Shown: positions 45,574 through 54,968, numbered from the stretch's first letter. The stretch: DNA of 64,000 nt from Longimicrobiales bacterium (GCA_028278645.1 JANQDZ010000067.1:1-64000), one strand, 5' to 3'. Notes: generated by a model not told the origin, from the sequence alone. Made by a program: numbers and translations.

Positions 45574-46093
45574 AACAGCCTCCCGGCCAGCGTACCGTAT
45601 CTGAAGGTAGGCGCAGGTGGGGGGCTGACCACCACGATAGAGAAAAGAAGGGATGAGGGGCAAGGGGAATCGTACCCGGCTTCCGTCGGTACACCGGGGG
45701 CCCGGAGTGGAATGCGGCTAAGCTCTTGTGTTTTTGGCCTCCAGGACGGATCTTGCCTTCACCTCCACGTGGAGAGGCGCCCCCTCATTTCTGTTTTGAC
45801 CCCTTCAGCGGTGGCCGAAGAGACTCCTTCGGTCCTGGGCGGTTTTTTTTCGGGGTGCAGATGCCTACCTACTGCAGTTCTCTGTTGGACATCGAGAGGC
45901 AATGGCACCTCCCTTCCAGGGGAGTTTTGGATCAAATCGGGCTCTGGACCGTTCCGACTGGGCACATCCCGCCAGAACGAAAGTGTAAAGGGCTTTCGGA
46001 GGAAGACCAGCTTGCCGCTGCTCTCGGAAGAGGCGGCAGTCGCGCACCGCCGTCCGCCACGTTTGGTTCACCCTCCAGCGGAGGACGCGAAGC
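45574..46093. other. Divergent intergenic region
   Basis: This lies between a minus-strand operon and a plus-strand operon, so promoters for both are expected; I find no convincing -35/-10 pair. A plus-strand frame ending at 46097 overlaps the next gene's ATG as ATGA, and from ATG 45861 would code 78 residues (MPTYCSSLLDIERQWHLP), but its codon use is not clearly coding. An eight-T run is at about 45843-45850. Confidence 0.4.
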
Positions 46094-46384
46094 ATGAGGA
46101 AGACCCCGATTCTGGCTTTCATCGGCGCGCTGCTCGGGATACCTCTGAGTTACTACTTTCAGCCCGAGATCGTCCGAGCGAAGCTCTCGCTCTCGGAGTA
46201 TCTCACCCATCTGCCGGAGATAGTGACGGATGAGAGTGGAGCCTACATCGCGCCCGTAATCTTGACCGTTCTCATCTCTGCGATGGTGCTCGGCGTAGTG
46301 GGCATGTTCATGGATCAGGGGGGAACACAGCAGATCGGAGGCGCGAACGACGAGGACTCCGATTCCCCCGAGTCTGCGCCTTGA
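46094..46384 (+). CDS. Small two-helix membrane protein
   Basis: The 96-residue protein starts at ATG 46094, with GGAGG about 8 bases upstream. Hydrophobic segments are TPILAFIGALLGIPLSYYF and YIAPVILTVLISAMVLGVVGMF, with an acidic C-terminal tail (ANDEDSDSPESAP). Its family is unknown. It is the first gene of a three-gene plus-strand unit and overlaps the next start. Confidence 0.7.
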   Translation: MRKTPILAFIGALLGIPLSYYFQPEIVRAKLSLSEYLTHLPEIVTDESGAYIAPVILTVLISAMVLGVVGMFMDQGGTQQIGGANDEDSDSPESAP

Positions 46385-46989
46385 GGATGTTGGTTGTCAT
46401 GGCGGCGGCTGCCGCCTTGACTTCGTCGGTGGTGCTGTGTGGGGCCTTGCCGTCGCTGCCGAGCGTCGAGCTCCGGGCGGATGAACATCGGGTTTTCCGG
46501 ACTGGGGACATCGTGTTCGTCCGAGGCCGGTCTTGGCGAAGCCACGTCGTGAGGTTGCTGGACAGGGATAACGGCGATTTCTCGCACGTCGGCTTGGTGA
46601 GGGTCGAACAAGGGGCGCCCTACGTCATCCATGCGACGCCGACTCCCTCGGAGGGCTCGAAGGCCGGCTCCGTCAGGAGGGAGGAGTTGAGTGACTTCCT
46701 TTCCTCGGACCGGATCGCTCAGGCCGGCCTATTCCGATTGAGACAGGATCCTGGTGGCGTCGCAGAGGCCGCTGCCTCCGTCGCCCACGCCTTCGCGACC
46801 AGAGGCGCCCCTTTCGATCACAAGTTCGACTTGTCGATGGCTGAAGCACTCTACTGCACAGAGCTCGTTTGGCGGGCCTACCGTCAGGTGGGTGTTGAGC
46901 TGGTCGACACCGGCCCCGATGGGAAGACGATTCTGCTGCCGTCGGCCTTGCGGGAGAGTGTGTATCTCGAGGAGATCGCCAGGTTCTGA
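46381..46989 (+). CDS. YiiX/YebB-like permuted NlpC/P60 cysteine hydrolase, secreted
   Basis: The protein has about 200 residues with a hydrophobic N-terminus (MLVVMAAAAALTSSVVLC), a likely signal peptide. The permuted papain-fold motifs are FRTGDIVFVRGRSW, the catalytic His in DFSHVGLVRVE, and the catalytic Cys in EALYCTELVWRAYRQ. YiiX-like enzymes cut lipid or amide bonds; a cell-wall or lipid role for transfer is inferred. TTG 46381 overlaps the preceding stop; ATG 46387 is an alternative start. Confidence 0.82.
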   Translation: MRMLVVMAAAAALTSSVVLCGALPSLPSVELRADEHRVFRTGDIVFVRGRSWRSHVVRLLDRDNGDFSHVGLVRVEQGAPYVIHATPTPSEGSKAGSVRREELSDFLSSDRIAQAGLFRLRQDPGGVAEAAASVAHAFATRGAPFDHKFDLSMAEALYCTELVWRAYRQVGVELVDTGPDGKTILLPSALRESVYLEEIARF

Positions 46990-47009
46990 GTTCGATTTCG
47001 GAGGTCCCC

Positions 47010-48299
47010 ATGAAGAACGCGTGGTCCCTCTACCTCGGCCGTGAGGTTTCGGCCGATGAGGCTTTGCTTGCGCCGGGCAGCCTTCGCCCGGTCTGCCCCC
47101 GCTGTGAGGAGCTTGTCCACCTCGTCCGCCGTTTGAGGGCTCCCCACTTCTCTCACTGGCCTCGCACCCCCGACTCGCCACGTTGTACCCGGCGGGTGAC
47201 AAGTGGGGGTGGGGAGAGTACTCCCTCCCCGCCAGGACCGTCCCGTGAGGAACGATGGCACGAGAGCCAGGCCTTTCGTCGGGCGTTACTCGAAGCCCAC
47301 GGACTCCCCGCGCCTGAGGCTCCAGGGCCACCCACCTTGGCCCTCCTCAGGGAAGTCGCCGAACTGATCCAAAACACCTGGCGAACGGGGGAGCAGGTCT
47401 TCCCCCGTTCCGCCAGTGCCCTCATCAGTGAGGTGCTCCGGGGGCCCGATGTCGGGTCTCCCGAGCTGAACACCACAGTCCAACGCGAGCTGGTGCTCCA
47501 TCTCTGGAGACATCTCCACCTGCCCCAAGTGGAGGATGATCTCTCCTTTTTACTTCTGCTGGCCCTGGTATCGGTTGATGCGGAGCCGGAGGAGATCGAA
47601 GGGGCCTTGAGCCGCACAACGGCCTTTGCCGGCTTTGTCGATCGTCTCCTCTTCGCCGCCATCCGGCTGCTGGCACTGGTCCCCTGGAGGGAGCGGATGG
47701 CCCCGGGGCCGGCTCCACCGCCCCCCAGAGTGCCCCCGAGGGATCCCAAGCCACCGGGGCCGGTGCCGGGACCCGCCCCGGAAACCCCGGTGGTTCGATG
47801 CGACGACTGTCATGACCCCCTGGGTGAGGGCGAGGGCGGCTACTGCCAGCGGTGCCGGGTGCCGCTTTGCGCCGAGCATGCCGAGCAGCACGCAAAATGG
47901 AGCTGCCCCGATTGCGGCCAGAATCCCTGCGACACCCGCTCGACGGGCCCATTCGTCCGGTGTTGGGTGTGCGAGGAGTGGCTTTGTTCCGAGTGCTGTA
48001 ACCCCTGTGAGTGCTGCGGGGAAGAGATCTGTGACGACTGCTTCCACGACCGGTGGAGTTGTGAGGGTTGTGGGGAGGAATTCTGCGACAACCAACCCGA
48101 GGAGGAAGAGAAAAGCGAATGCCCGGCCTGTGACCTCCCCTATTGCGAGCGGTGCGCCGAGGAATACCTCCTCACCTGTGCCGAGTGCAAAGGAGAGATC
48201 TGCCAGCAATGCTCCGAGGAGTGCTCCGACTGCGGCGCGTTCACCTGTGACGGATGTGCGGACGCCCACCAGACGAATCACGACCCTGCGTTTGTCTGA
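47010..48299 (+). CDS. CoiA-like N-terminal domain fused to a cysteine-rich multi-zinc-finger tail
   Basis: The 429-residue product starts at ATG 47010, with GGAGG just upstream. The N-terminus (LYLGREVSADEALLAPGSLRPVCPRCEELV ... RAPHFSHWP) resembles the zinc-ribbon front of CoiA competence proteins. A middle helical region (about 100-230) and a Pro-rich linker follow. The last about 170 residues carry more than ten CxxC pairs (CDDCHDPLGEGEGGYCQRC, CPDCGQNPC, CECCGEEICDDC, CAECKGEICQQC), looking like tandem treble-clef or B-box/RING-like fingers. A nucleic-acid- or protein-binding role is likely. I know of no named family with this exact architecture. Confidence 0.75.
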   Translation: MKNAWSLYLGREVSADEALLAPGSLRPVCPRCEELVHLVRRLRAPHFSHWPRTPDSPRCTRRVTSGGGESTPSPPGPSREERWHESQAFRRALLEAHGLPAPEAPGPPTLALLREVAELIQNTWRTGEQVFPRSASALISEVLRGPDVGSPELNTTVQRELVLHLWRHLHLPQVEDDLSFLLLLALVSVDAEPEEIEGALSRTTAFAGFVDRLLFAAIRLLALVPWRERMAPGPAPPPPRVPPRDPKPPGPVPGPAPETPVVRCDDCHDPLGEGEGGYCQRCRVPLCAEHAEQHAKWSCPDCGQNPCDTRSTGPFVRCWVCEEWLCSECCNPCECCGEEICDDCFHDRWSCEGCGEEFCDNQPEEEEKSECPACDLPYCERCAEEYLLTCAECKGEICQQCSEECSDCGAFTCDGCADAHQTNHDPAFV

Positions 48300-48595
48300 G
48301 GGCTTGGGCTTCGGCCGATCTGGATTCCGAGGAGGCGGAAGGCATGATGTGGGCGGTTACGGGGCCCATCTTCTTCTGGCTCCAGGCCACAATCCTGACA
48401 TCGCCTCCCCTCACCTGGACAGGGGATTCCGCAACCTCGGAGCGCAAAAGTGGGTTTCTGGCGCCTGCGATCCCCTCGGCGGTCTTCAGCGCCTGGTTTT
48501 CAAACGAGGAGCGGTGGTGTCTGAGACTTGTCCGGAGGTCCGCAGTCAGTTTGATCTTCCTACCGTTCGAAAGCCCTCGGATCCGGGCGTTCTCA

Positions 48596-48750
48596 AAAAC
48601 CGTTCAAGGCTTCCGAGCCGGCCCTTCCACGCCCTTCAGGTGACCTGCGACGGCTGACGGGGCCAATCGTCACTGAGGTTGCGGCCAACTTGGAGCGGGT
48701 TTCGCCGAGGGCCACCTATAGCTGCCCGAGCTAGAGGCCCAGTGTTATGT
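48596..48750 (-). other. attC-like recombination site (array B, distal end)
   Basis: Minus strand: ACATAAC (R'', at 48750) through ACTGGGCC to GGCCGGCTCGGAAGCC and TTGAAC (L') before R' at about 48596. It is 155 bp and shares the inner CCGAGCCGGCCC motif and the TGAAC-R' layout with the other long sites. R' itself (GGTTTTT) is degenerate. It lies 78 bases after the stop at 48828; the adjoining 48300-48595 stretch contains no supported gene. Confidence 0.5.
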
Positions 48751-48827
48751 GAAGTCGATCTCCGAGCACGCGGACTCACGATCTCTTCAGCGAATCTTCT
48801 TTGGATGTCTGCGGCCGGATCACTGAC

Positions 48828-49649
48828 TCACCGGAGCGGGTCATCGGTGATAATGTGTCGATAGACCGAATGAAGGCTCCGCCGCAATTCGAAGATCTGT
48901 CCGTTCATCATTGGGCTCGTCCAGAACTCACCGAAGCGATTGGCTGGGTGCACCGCTACGACTCGCTCCTCGTACATCCACTTGAACCACTCCGACGATT
49001 CGCTTTCCTCCGGCAGATTGCCGTCGATGTACTCGTAGACGTCTTCCATAGAGGCACTGCCTCGCTGCTCCTCGAGCCACAGTCGGACGAACTCGAAGGA
49101 CGCACCCATTGCTATGAACAACGGTAGCGCGGCGTCCTCGGTCCACCCGGTCACGAGTAGGCGCTGCGCTTGGATCAATCGACCGAGTCCTGCGAGAAGG
49201 AGCTGGTCTTCCCCATCGATCTGATCGTAGACGCGCAGTGCTTCGTCAGCCGAGCCAACGCCCCCATTCACCTCCCTAGCCCGCCGTAGATCGGTGGCGG
49301 AGAGGTGGGTGTCTATGCGTTGAGACACGTCAGCCTGCACTGAAGGGAGCGACAGATCAGCGCCTGCTTCTTCGAAGAAGAGTGGTCCAGGCACAAGCGT
49401 AAACTGGCCCTTCTCCCATGGATTCGGCTCAGATAGAAGGAGCGCGGCATACAGACGGATCTCGGCCGGGGACATTCCGACGGCTTCGCCCCATTCCCAA
49501 TCCTCGGAGATTGGCGTCTCGTTCACGGCACTCCAAGCCGATCCAGGCACCGAGATAAACGCGAAGTCAGGGCCGGAAATTGAGAAATCCGGCAGCAGGC
49601 TCCCTTCCAAGATCGGGCGAATTCTGAGTTCAGGTTCCCAAGGCCACAT
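48828..49649 (-). CDS. Unknown cassette protein
   Basis: The 273-residue product starts at ATG 49649 (MWPWEPELRIRPILEGSLLPDFSIS); a longer frame to 49760 adds sequence reaching towards the attC-like site and is less likely. The composition is acidic and helical in the second half (SQRIDTHLSATDLRRAREVNGG, LLAGLGRLIQAQRLLVTG, ASFEFVRLWLEEQRG). I see no catalytic motif and recognise no family. It is the last cassette gene of array B. Confidence 0.7.
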   Translation of the reverse strand: MWPWEPELRIRPILEGSLLPDFSISGPDFAFISVPGSAWSAVNETPISEDWEWGEAVGMSPAEIRLYAALLLSEPNPWEKGQFTLVPGPLFFEEAGADLSLPSVQADVSQRIDTHLSATDLRRAREVNGGVGSADEALRVYDQIDGEDQLLLAGLGRLIQAQRLLVTGWTEDAALPLFIAMGASFEFVRLWLEEQRGSASMEDVYEYIDGNLPEESESSEWFKWMYEERVVAVHPANRFGEFWTSPMMNGQIFELRRSLHSVYRHIITDDPLR

Positions 49650-49796
49650 TGACGCTCTCAGACTCGAACCAAGAACTGTGTGAGGGCCGGACCGATACCC
49701 GACCGGAATGCAGAGACCCCTAACTGCGGGTCGCTCTTCCAGGGCCGCAACGCAAACCACCTACCCCATGGTCGGAGCACCGTTTCTGCCGACTTC

Positions 49797-49921
49797 ACAT
49801 TACGTTCAGGGCCTCCGAACCGGCCCAGATCTCTTGGCTCCACGGATGCAGCCCCAAGTCTCACCACGGCCACCCCTCTGCGGTCATGCACCAACAAGTC
49901 CTTGTCAGCGGGCCAACACTA
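49797..49921 (-). other. attC-like recombination site (array B, after the TIR gene)
   Basis: Minus strand: R'' is degenerate and overlaps the TIR stop TAG (49921-49919) followed by GTTGGCCC. The other arm carries GGGCCGGTTCGGAGGCCC, then CTGAAC and GTAATGT (R', 49803-49797). About 125 bp. The inner motif is shared with three other sites. Confidence 0.45.
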
Positions 49922-50851
49922 TCGGTAGTCGACTTCCGCTTCATCAAGCGCGTAGTCTTCCGCCTGAGCTCGTGACCGGCCCATCGAGCGCGCTGTCTCG
50001 TAGGCCTTTTTGAACACCTGCAACTCAGCGTCGTCGAGTCGTATCAGCTCGTCCGCCAAGCGGCCAGTTGCTGCCGCCGAGGTTCTCAGACGATGCGAAT
50101 CGAGCCATTCGAATATGTCTGCGTAGCGGTAGAACTCATTCTCGTTATGCTCGCGCAGCCAGAAGAACGCGAAGTCCTGAGCGGCTTCTCTGCCGAGCTT
50201 CATTGTTGACCTGGCGAAGCCATAGGCACCAATGAACTCATCGATCCGCTCGGCCGGCCACTCATCAAGCCACTCTTCTGGCCAGGATTGAGCACGCCAT
50301 TTCGGCATACCGAGGCCCGACTTGGAGCGGGCGAACTCGAACAGGCGCTTGGTGCTGTCGAGTCTCTTCGAGACCGAGTCTTCCCAAGGGATCTCTGGGT
50401 GTCGCGCAGGTGCCGGGCCGGATCCAAGATCAGATGCGAGGCCGCGGAACTTCGACTCGAATTCCGCATTCTCGCGGAAGTCTACGTACAGCTTCGATTT
50501 GAGATAGGACGGTAGTGCGACGGCTGGATCTCCGGCTCTCAGCAGAGGAATGAACTTCTCCTCGGGGGATCCGTGATAAAGCTCGCCGCAGACTATCCTC
50601 TTCTCATAACCCACACCGCCAGCGCCGGCGTTGGCCTTGGCCGCAAACTCCGGCGTGCAGATCAGCAGTACGAAGTCAGACTCGCGTACCGCAGACTCCA
50701 TGTACTTGAGGAGGTCCGCACCAGCTCTCAGGTCCCAGCAGTCGAGTCGGACGGAGAATCCGGTCTGCTTAAGCGCGTTGCCCAGCTTTTCGGCCCAGGC
50801 CTTCGTCTCTTCGGGTTCCCACGAGTAGCTAATGAACACCGATTTGGCCAT
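49919..50851 (-). CDS. TIR-domain protein (cassette gene)
   Basis: The 310-residue product starts at ATG 50851 (MAKSVFISYSWEPEETKAWAEK). Residues about 1-135 form a TIR/SEFIR domain: VFISYSWE, LKQTGFSVRLDCWDLRAGADLLKYM, SDFVLLICTPEF, GYEKRIVCGELYHG and FIPLLRAG. The C-terminal half is helical, with a repeated Trp-rich segment (WPEEWLDEWPAERIDEFI), and could be a sensor or oligomerisation domain. TIR domains in bacteria often degrade NAD+ or make cyclic ADP-ribose signals in antiphage systems; that activity here is inferred. The stop overlaps an attC-like site. Confidence 0.87.
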   Translation of the reverse strand: MAKSVFISYSWEPEETKAWAEKLGNALKQTGFSVRLDCWDLRAGADLLKYMESAVRESDFVLLICTPEFAAKANAGAGGVGYEKRIVCGELYHGSPEEKFIPLLRAGDPAVALPSYLKSKLYVDFRENAEFESKFRGLASDLGSGPAPARHPEIPWEDSVSKRLDSTKRLFEFARSKSGLGMPKWRAQSWPEEWLDEWPAERIDEFIGAYGFARSTMKLGREAAQDFAFFWLREHNENEFYRYADIFEWLDSHRLRTSAAATGRLADELIRLDDAELQVFKKAYETARSMGRSRAQAEDYALDEAEVDYR

Positions 50852-50933
50852 ATGTCTTCCCGGGCCACCGTCGATCCTGGCGGGCAAGCTAAACCAGGTA
50901 CCGCTCACGGAGACCGGTCGCTCCAGCGATTAC

Positions 50934-51088
50934 ACTAAACGTTTGGGGCCTCCGAACCGGCCCAAACCCGGTCAATCCCAGGCCGCATCACTCAGAGACT
51001 ATCGGTCCGCTCCCAAACTCGCCAGGATAGACGCTGGTTACTCTGGAGCGGCCGAAGGCCGCATAGGCGGAACCCGTTTCGTTTTAGG
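50934..51088 (-). other. attC-like recombination site (array B, after the HEPN gene)
   Basis: Minus strand: CCTAAAAC (R'', containing the HEPN gene stop TAA at 51086-51084) to GGCCGGTTCGGAGGCCC, CCAAAC and GTTTAGT (R', 50940-50934). About 155 bp. CTAAAAC/GTTTAG pairing and the shared inner motif support it. Confidence 0.6.
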
Positions 51089-52016
51089 CTGATGGTCCTT
51101 CTTCTTCATACGGCTCCCTGTTGGGACCTCCATCCCCACCCGTACTCCCGAAGAGGATACCCTCCAACTCCCTCTTCTGGGGAACGTGCTTTTTTTCGAT
51201 CATGCGTAGGAGGACCGTCCTCAAGAGGGCATAAGTGTCCACCAAATCATCGACCTGGTGCTTTGGCCGACCGTGTGCAGCCGCTGATCGCTTGTCGTAA
51301 AGGCCACTCACTTCCCGCTGGCGCTCATGCCTGGCGTCCCCTGGAGGTTCGAGGTAGGCAGCGATGAGTGAGGAGACCCGAAATCTGAGTTCCGATGTAG
51401 ACGGTGAGAAAAGGGCTTCAAGGGCTCCCCAAAGTGATATGAGTATCAGAGCAGTGTTGGAAATGAATGCGGAGTTGTCTATTGCGTCAGCCGCAAGGCG
51501 GAACTCCGTGTGATCCTGATATAGCTTCAAGGCAGATCTCCAGTTTTCCCGGATCCAGGACATCTCCTCGCTCGTGCTTCGGGCACCTTCGAGCTCCACG
51601 TGGAAGAACCTCGGCCACACCTCCAGAGGCCGGATGAAGCGGTCTTCATCCTTGGCTTTTCTTACGCTTTCCATGGAGCTGGTGGCGAGCAAGGGTACGG
51701 TCACCCTCGGTTCTACCCAAAGGCGGATCAGGAATACGATGAACCGGCCTATCTCATACTGCACGGAAAGTTCACCAGAGGGCGTGGGCGGTACCTGGAG
51801 CTCGGCCTTGATGTCGACGTCGCGGAGGTCGAGGTTCAGGCCATGTAGAACCTTGGCGTCATCGTTTAAGCTCTTCCCCGAGTAGAAGAACGGCGAGGTG
51901 CGCAGACGGGCGGCTGTCGGCCGAAGGGTCACCCCCCCTCCTAAATCGATCGGTGCATCATCCAGTGCCAGGTCTGATAATCCCAGGAACAGGGCCTTGG
52001 GTTCTTGGTGCTCCAC
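51084..52016 (-). CDS. Apea-like HEPN-domain protein (cassette gene)
   Basis: The 310-residue product starts at GTG 52016, with AAGGGGGAC upstream. The C-terminal half has the Apea-like HEPN layout: LISLWGALEALFSPSTSELRFRVSSLIAAYL, then SGLYDKRSAAAHGRPK, where R-S-A-A-A-H gives the R-x4-H ribonuclease motif (about residues 242-247). The N-terminal half is mixed alpha/beta. HEPN proteins with this motif are commonly metal-independent RNases in toxin or defence systems. It is a lone cassette, with no obvious antitoxin beside it. Confidence 0.85.
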   Translation of the reverse strand: MEHQEPKALFLGLSDLALDDAPIDLGGGVTLRPTAARLRTSPFFYSGKSLNDDAKVLHGLNLDLRDVDIKAELQVPPTPSGELSVQYEIGRFIVFLIRLWVEPRVTVPLLATSSMESVRKAKDEDRFIRPLEVWPRFFHVELEGARSTSEEMSWIRENWRSALKLYQDHTEFRLAADAIDNSAFISNTALILISLWGALEALFSPSTSELRFRVSSLIAAYLEPPGDARHERQREVSGLYDKRSAAAHGRPKHQVDDLVDTYALLRTVLLRMIEKKHVPQKRELEGILFGSTGGDGGPNREPYEEEGPSA

Positions 52017-52187
52017 TTGTCCCCCTTGATTCGTGCTGGTCTGCTGGATGGCGGGTCTCCCCCCCTAGGCACCCTTTCACCTCCGGTCGATCTCTTCAGT
52101 GTTTCAGGTCTTCCGCACACGGCGAAGTCGACCAATGAGAGCTCCGACGGCGGGGATCGACGTCACCCTTCCGTGGACCGCTTGCGT

Positions 52188-52278
52188 ATTACGCCTTGAG
52201 GTTGCCGGTGCCGCGCTCAGCGCCGTGCACTCTGAAGCGGGCATAGCGAGCTAAAGCGGCAACGTTTTTGATAGGCGT
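52188..52278 (-). other. attC-like recombination site (array B, after the AAA gene)
   Basis: Ends ACGCCT and AGGCGT pair, and GTTGCCG (52201-) pairs with CGGCAAC (about 52256). It is 91 bp, the same length as the site at 54969, with about three-quarters identical inner sequence. The R boxes have drifted, so the site may be inactive. Confidence 0.6.
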
Positions 52279-52331
52279 CCTTCTCCCATTTGGGCCCCGA
52301 TGAAGCAGCCAACCCGGAGCCACTATCGCGT

Positions 52332-54941
52332 TCACCTACCTCGCTTTCGCATGCCCTTCGCCCAATCATCTAGCTTCTTTATGTCCGACCGGATTCCTGA
52401 AGGGCCCGGTACCGGATCGACGATGGCAGGAGCTTCGTCATGCCCCCTGAAGTACTTCGAACACTTCGTCATCGCCGCGTCTACGTCCTCAACGTCCCTC
52501 TGCTCGATATCAGTAAGCGGCTTGAGGCGGAGTGTCCGCACCTCTCGCCCAAAGCGGAGGACGACCTGATTTAGGAGTATCTCCTCGACGGCCCGCTCCC
52601 ACGCCTCCCTGAGAAATCCATACAGCTCACGGGCCAGAGGTTCGTAGGCTGTCTCTCCCAGTTTATTCCTGACAGCCTCCGCGGTCTGAAGCTTAGCGTT
52701 TAGGAACTTGATCCGATCGGTCACCTTCATGGCGATCCACGGCACTCCGTTCTCGGGCACGCCAGCTTCCTTGCCACGGCGATGGAGATACGTGAGGTGC
52801 AGCGGAACGCCAACGGCATCCGCATGCTCCATCAGACCTAAAAGGAACACTGCATCGTGGGTGAAGATGATTACCTGACGGTTTCCTGCTTCTTTCACCA
52901 GCCGGTCTCCAGCAAACCGCCGCCATCGGTGGTCGAGTGAGCACACGGGATCGTCCAGCACGACCGAGGAGCGGTGGGATGCGGTTGAGAGCTCGGCCAA
53001 GAACCCAGCGAGGGCGACACATCGTTTTTCGCCCTCACTTAGAATCGCTTCTGGCATTCCGGCCTGCTCGGCAACCAGCCGGACCCGATAACGTTGCCTT
53101 CCGTACTTCCCCCCGACAGAAGCCAATTCCACTTGAGACGAGTACATCCCTAGTCTTTGGACTTCGCTCTCGAATGCACCAAGAAGAAGCGGCGAGACCA
53201 AGGATTCCGATAACGCCGTGGCTTTTCTTGTGATCGACGACGTGTCGGTTGTCTTGATGGCCAAGTCGAGCGCGGACAGTTGGGCTGCAATGGCGATCTC
53301 ATCCCCAACCGTAGACAGATGACTGGTCAGGCGAGTTCGATCCTCCAGGTCCGCCAACTCCTCCCGAAGCGCTTGCCTGACGGGAGAGTCTTTTTCGGCC
53401 TGGAGGACTCCCTTTCTTCGTTCGATTGATGAAATGAGGCCACGGATGTTCTCTGCCGGCGACGGCGGGAGGGTCGGAACGGAAGATGGTTCCCAATCGG
53501 TGTCGATTCGGGATAGCCCCCGTTGCCTTGCCCTGGCCAGCACATAGAACCGCCTTACGGTAGGCCATTCATCCCCAAGGTCCGCCTCACTCAAGAGATC
53601 CCGGGAGGGTGGGAAGCTGGCGCGACGAACCCCCTCCATTCCTTGCCGAAGGGATCGTTCAGCGTCTTTGAATCTCTGTTGGGTCTCCTTCTGCACATAC
53701 GTTTCGAAACCGACTAACCGATCCTTCGCCGCGTCATCAAGCTCCTGCAGGCAAAGGACGCAACGGGATTGTTTGTCCACGACAGGGAAAGGTCGCTCTG
53801 GATAGGCCTTTGCTCCAGAAAAGCTTCGCGCGGCCTCCCAGAGAGCATTCCACACCTCCGATCCCACTCCGTCCAGTGGCTCCGACCCGAAAGCCTGTTT
53901 CGCCGCTAGTTCCGCTGCCTCCTTCCTGGAATCGCGCTCTTTCACCAACTGGATGAGTTCTTCTTGGCTTTCTGGCCCAACCGTATCCAGAGCCAGTTCC
54001 ACCCTTGTGAGTACTCGATCGAGTTTTTGCCTCCTCAGTTCAAGTTCCCGGATCTTCTCGACTGGGTCAGCGGCAAGGTCGGCTGAGAGTTGTTTCTTCC
54101 GAGCGATCTCCCTGTCGTCGAGCTTGGAAAGGTCTTCGAATGTTCTCCGCTTTGATTCTTTTGTGATGGCAGCGACGCTTCTCTGCACAGTGGACCCGGT
54201 GCGGAAAGCGCTCTTGAGCACTCCAATCCTTGATCCTTTTGCCAGCTTCTCTCTCCGGGATTCAAGCTCTTTCTTCAGTTCCAGGCAGGCCTCGGCCAGT
54301 TTCTTGAGTACCTCCAAAGCAATCGGCCGGAAGGCGATTTCGTTCGCTCCAGTGACATGTGCCAAAGCGGCGGCTGAATCGAAAACGAACACTCTCGAAA
54401 GGACGGGATCGGTCGGCTGCCCATCTGACCAAAGGACGGAGCGAGGTGTGCCGCCGACTGTCACCTCCGGGACGGCGGAAGCCGGTTTTTCGGTGAACGG
54501 GCCAAACACATTCCCCAGAATCTCCTCGCTCGGAGAGCGACAAAGACATGCGTTTCGAAGGATCCGCGCATAGCCGGACTTTCCTGTCGCGTTCTCTCCG
54601 TAGACGATGTTCAAACCGGTTTCGGAGAACACCAGCTCGGAGGATTCGCTGACGGCATTCACGTTTTTGAGTCGGTGAATCTTCCGAAGGAGAACGGCCT
54701 CACCAGACGGTGATTCGGATTTGAAAGTGGACAAGGGAACCGTCGGGCCGTCGGTGATGGCTCCATGCGCCGATGGCTCCTCAAGAGCGAGCGCTAAGAG
54801 GTCTTCAAAGTCGCTTTGTCCGAGTGCGCCGTTCATAAGCAACCTCACGACTGCCTCTTGTTGCCAAACCGGGCGCTTCTCGGCCCAGTCAATAATCTCA
54901 GAGATCGCTTTAGAATTGGGATCGTCGTTTTCAGGACTCAT
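52332..54941 (-). CDS. SMC/RecF-like AAA ATPase with CxxC zinc hook (cassette gene)
   Basis: The 869-residue protein has an ABC-type split ATPase: Walker A VYGENATGKSGYARIL (about 108-123), signature ILSEGEKRCVALAGF (about 630-645), Walker B SSVVLDDPVCSLDH (about 660-673) and H-loop IIFTHDAVF. Between them are coiled coils around RCVLCLQELDDAAK (CxxC, about 395), as in Rad50/RloC zinc hooks. The C-terminal about 170 residues are helical and could carry an effector. The architecture recalls RloC/PrrC-type nucleases and other defence ATPases, but I cannot confirm an anticodon-nuclease active site. A GAGG lies 5 bases before ATG 54941. Confidence 0.85.
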   Translation of the reverse strand: MSPENDDPNSKAISEIIDWAEKRPVWQQEAVVRLLMNGALGQSDFEDLLALALEEPSAHGAITDGPTVPLSTFKSESPSGEAVLLRKIHRLKNVNAVSESSELVFSETGLNIVYGENATGKSGYARILRNACLCRSPSEEILGNVFGPFTEKPASAVPEVTVGGTPRSVLWSDGQPTDPVLSRVFVFDSAAALAHVTGANEIAFRPIALEVLKKLAEACLELKKELESRREKLAKGSRIGVLKSAFRTGSTVQRSVAAITKESKRRTFEDLSKLDDREIARKKQLSADLAADPVEKIRELELRRQKLDRVLTRVELALDTVGPESQEELIQLVKERDSRKEAAELAAKQAFGSEPLDGVGSEVWNALWEAARSFSGAKAYPERPFPVVDKQSRCVLCLQELDDAAKDRLVGFETYVQKETQQRFKDAERSLRQGMEGVRRASFPPSRDLLSEADLGDEWPTVRRFYVLARARQRGLSRIDTDWEPSSVPTLPPSPAENIRGLISSIERRKGVLQAEKDSPVRQALREELADLEDRTRLTSHLSTVGDEIAIAAQLSALDLAIKTTDTSSITRKATALSESLVSPLLLGAFESEVQRLGMYSSQVELASVGGKYGRQRYRVRLVAEQAGMPEAILSEGEKRCVALAGFLAELSTASHRSSVVLDDPVCSLDHRWRRFAGDRLVKEAGNRQVIIFTHDAVFLLGLMEHADAVGVPLHLTYLHRRGKEAGVPENGVPWIAMKVTDRIKFLNAKLQTAEAVRNKLGETAYEPLARELYGFLREAWERAVEEILLNQVVLRFGREVRTLRLKPLTDIEQRDVEDVDAAMTKCSKYFRGHDEAPAIVDPVPGPSGIRSDIKKLDDWAKGMRKRGR

Positions 54942-54968
54942 CGATCCTCAGAGTAAGAGGGAGAAGGC

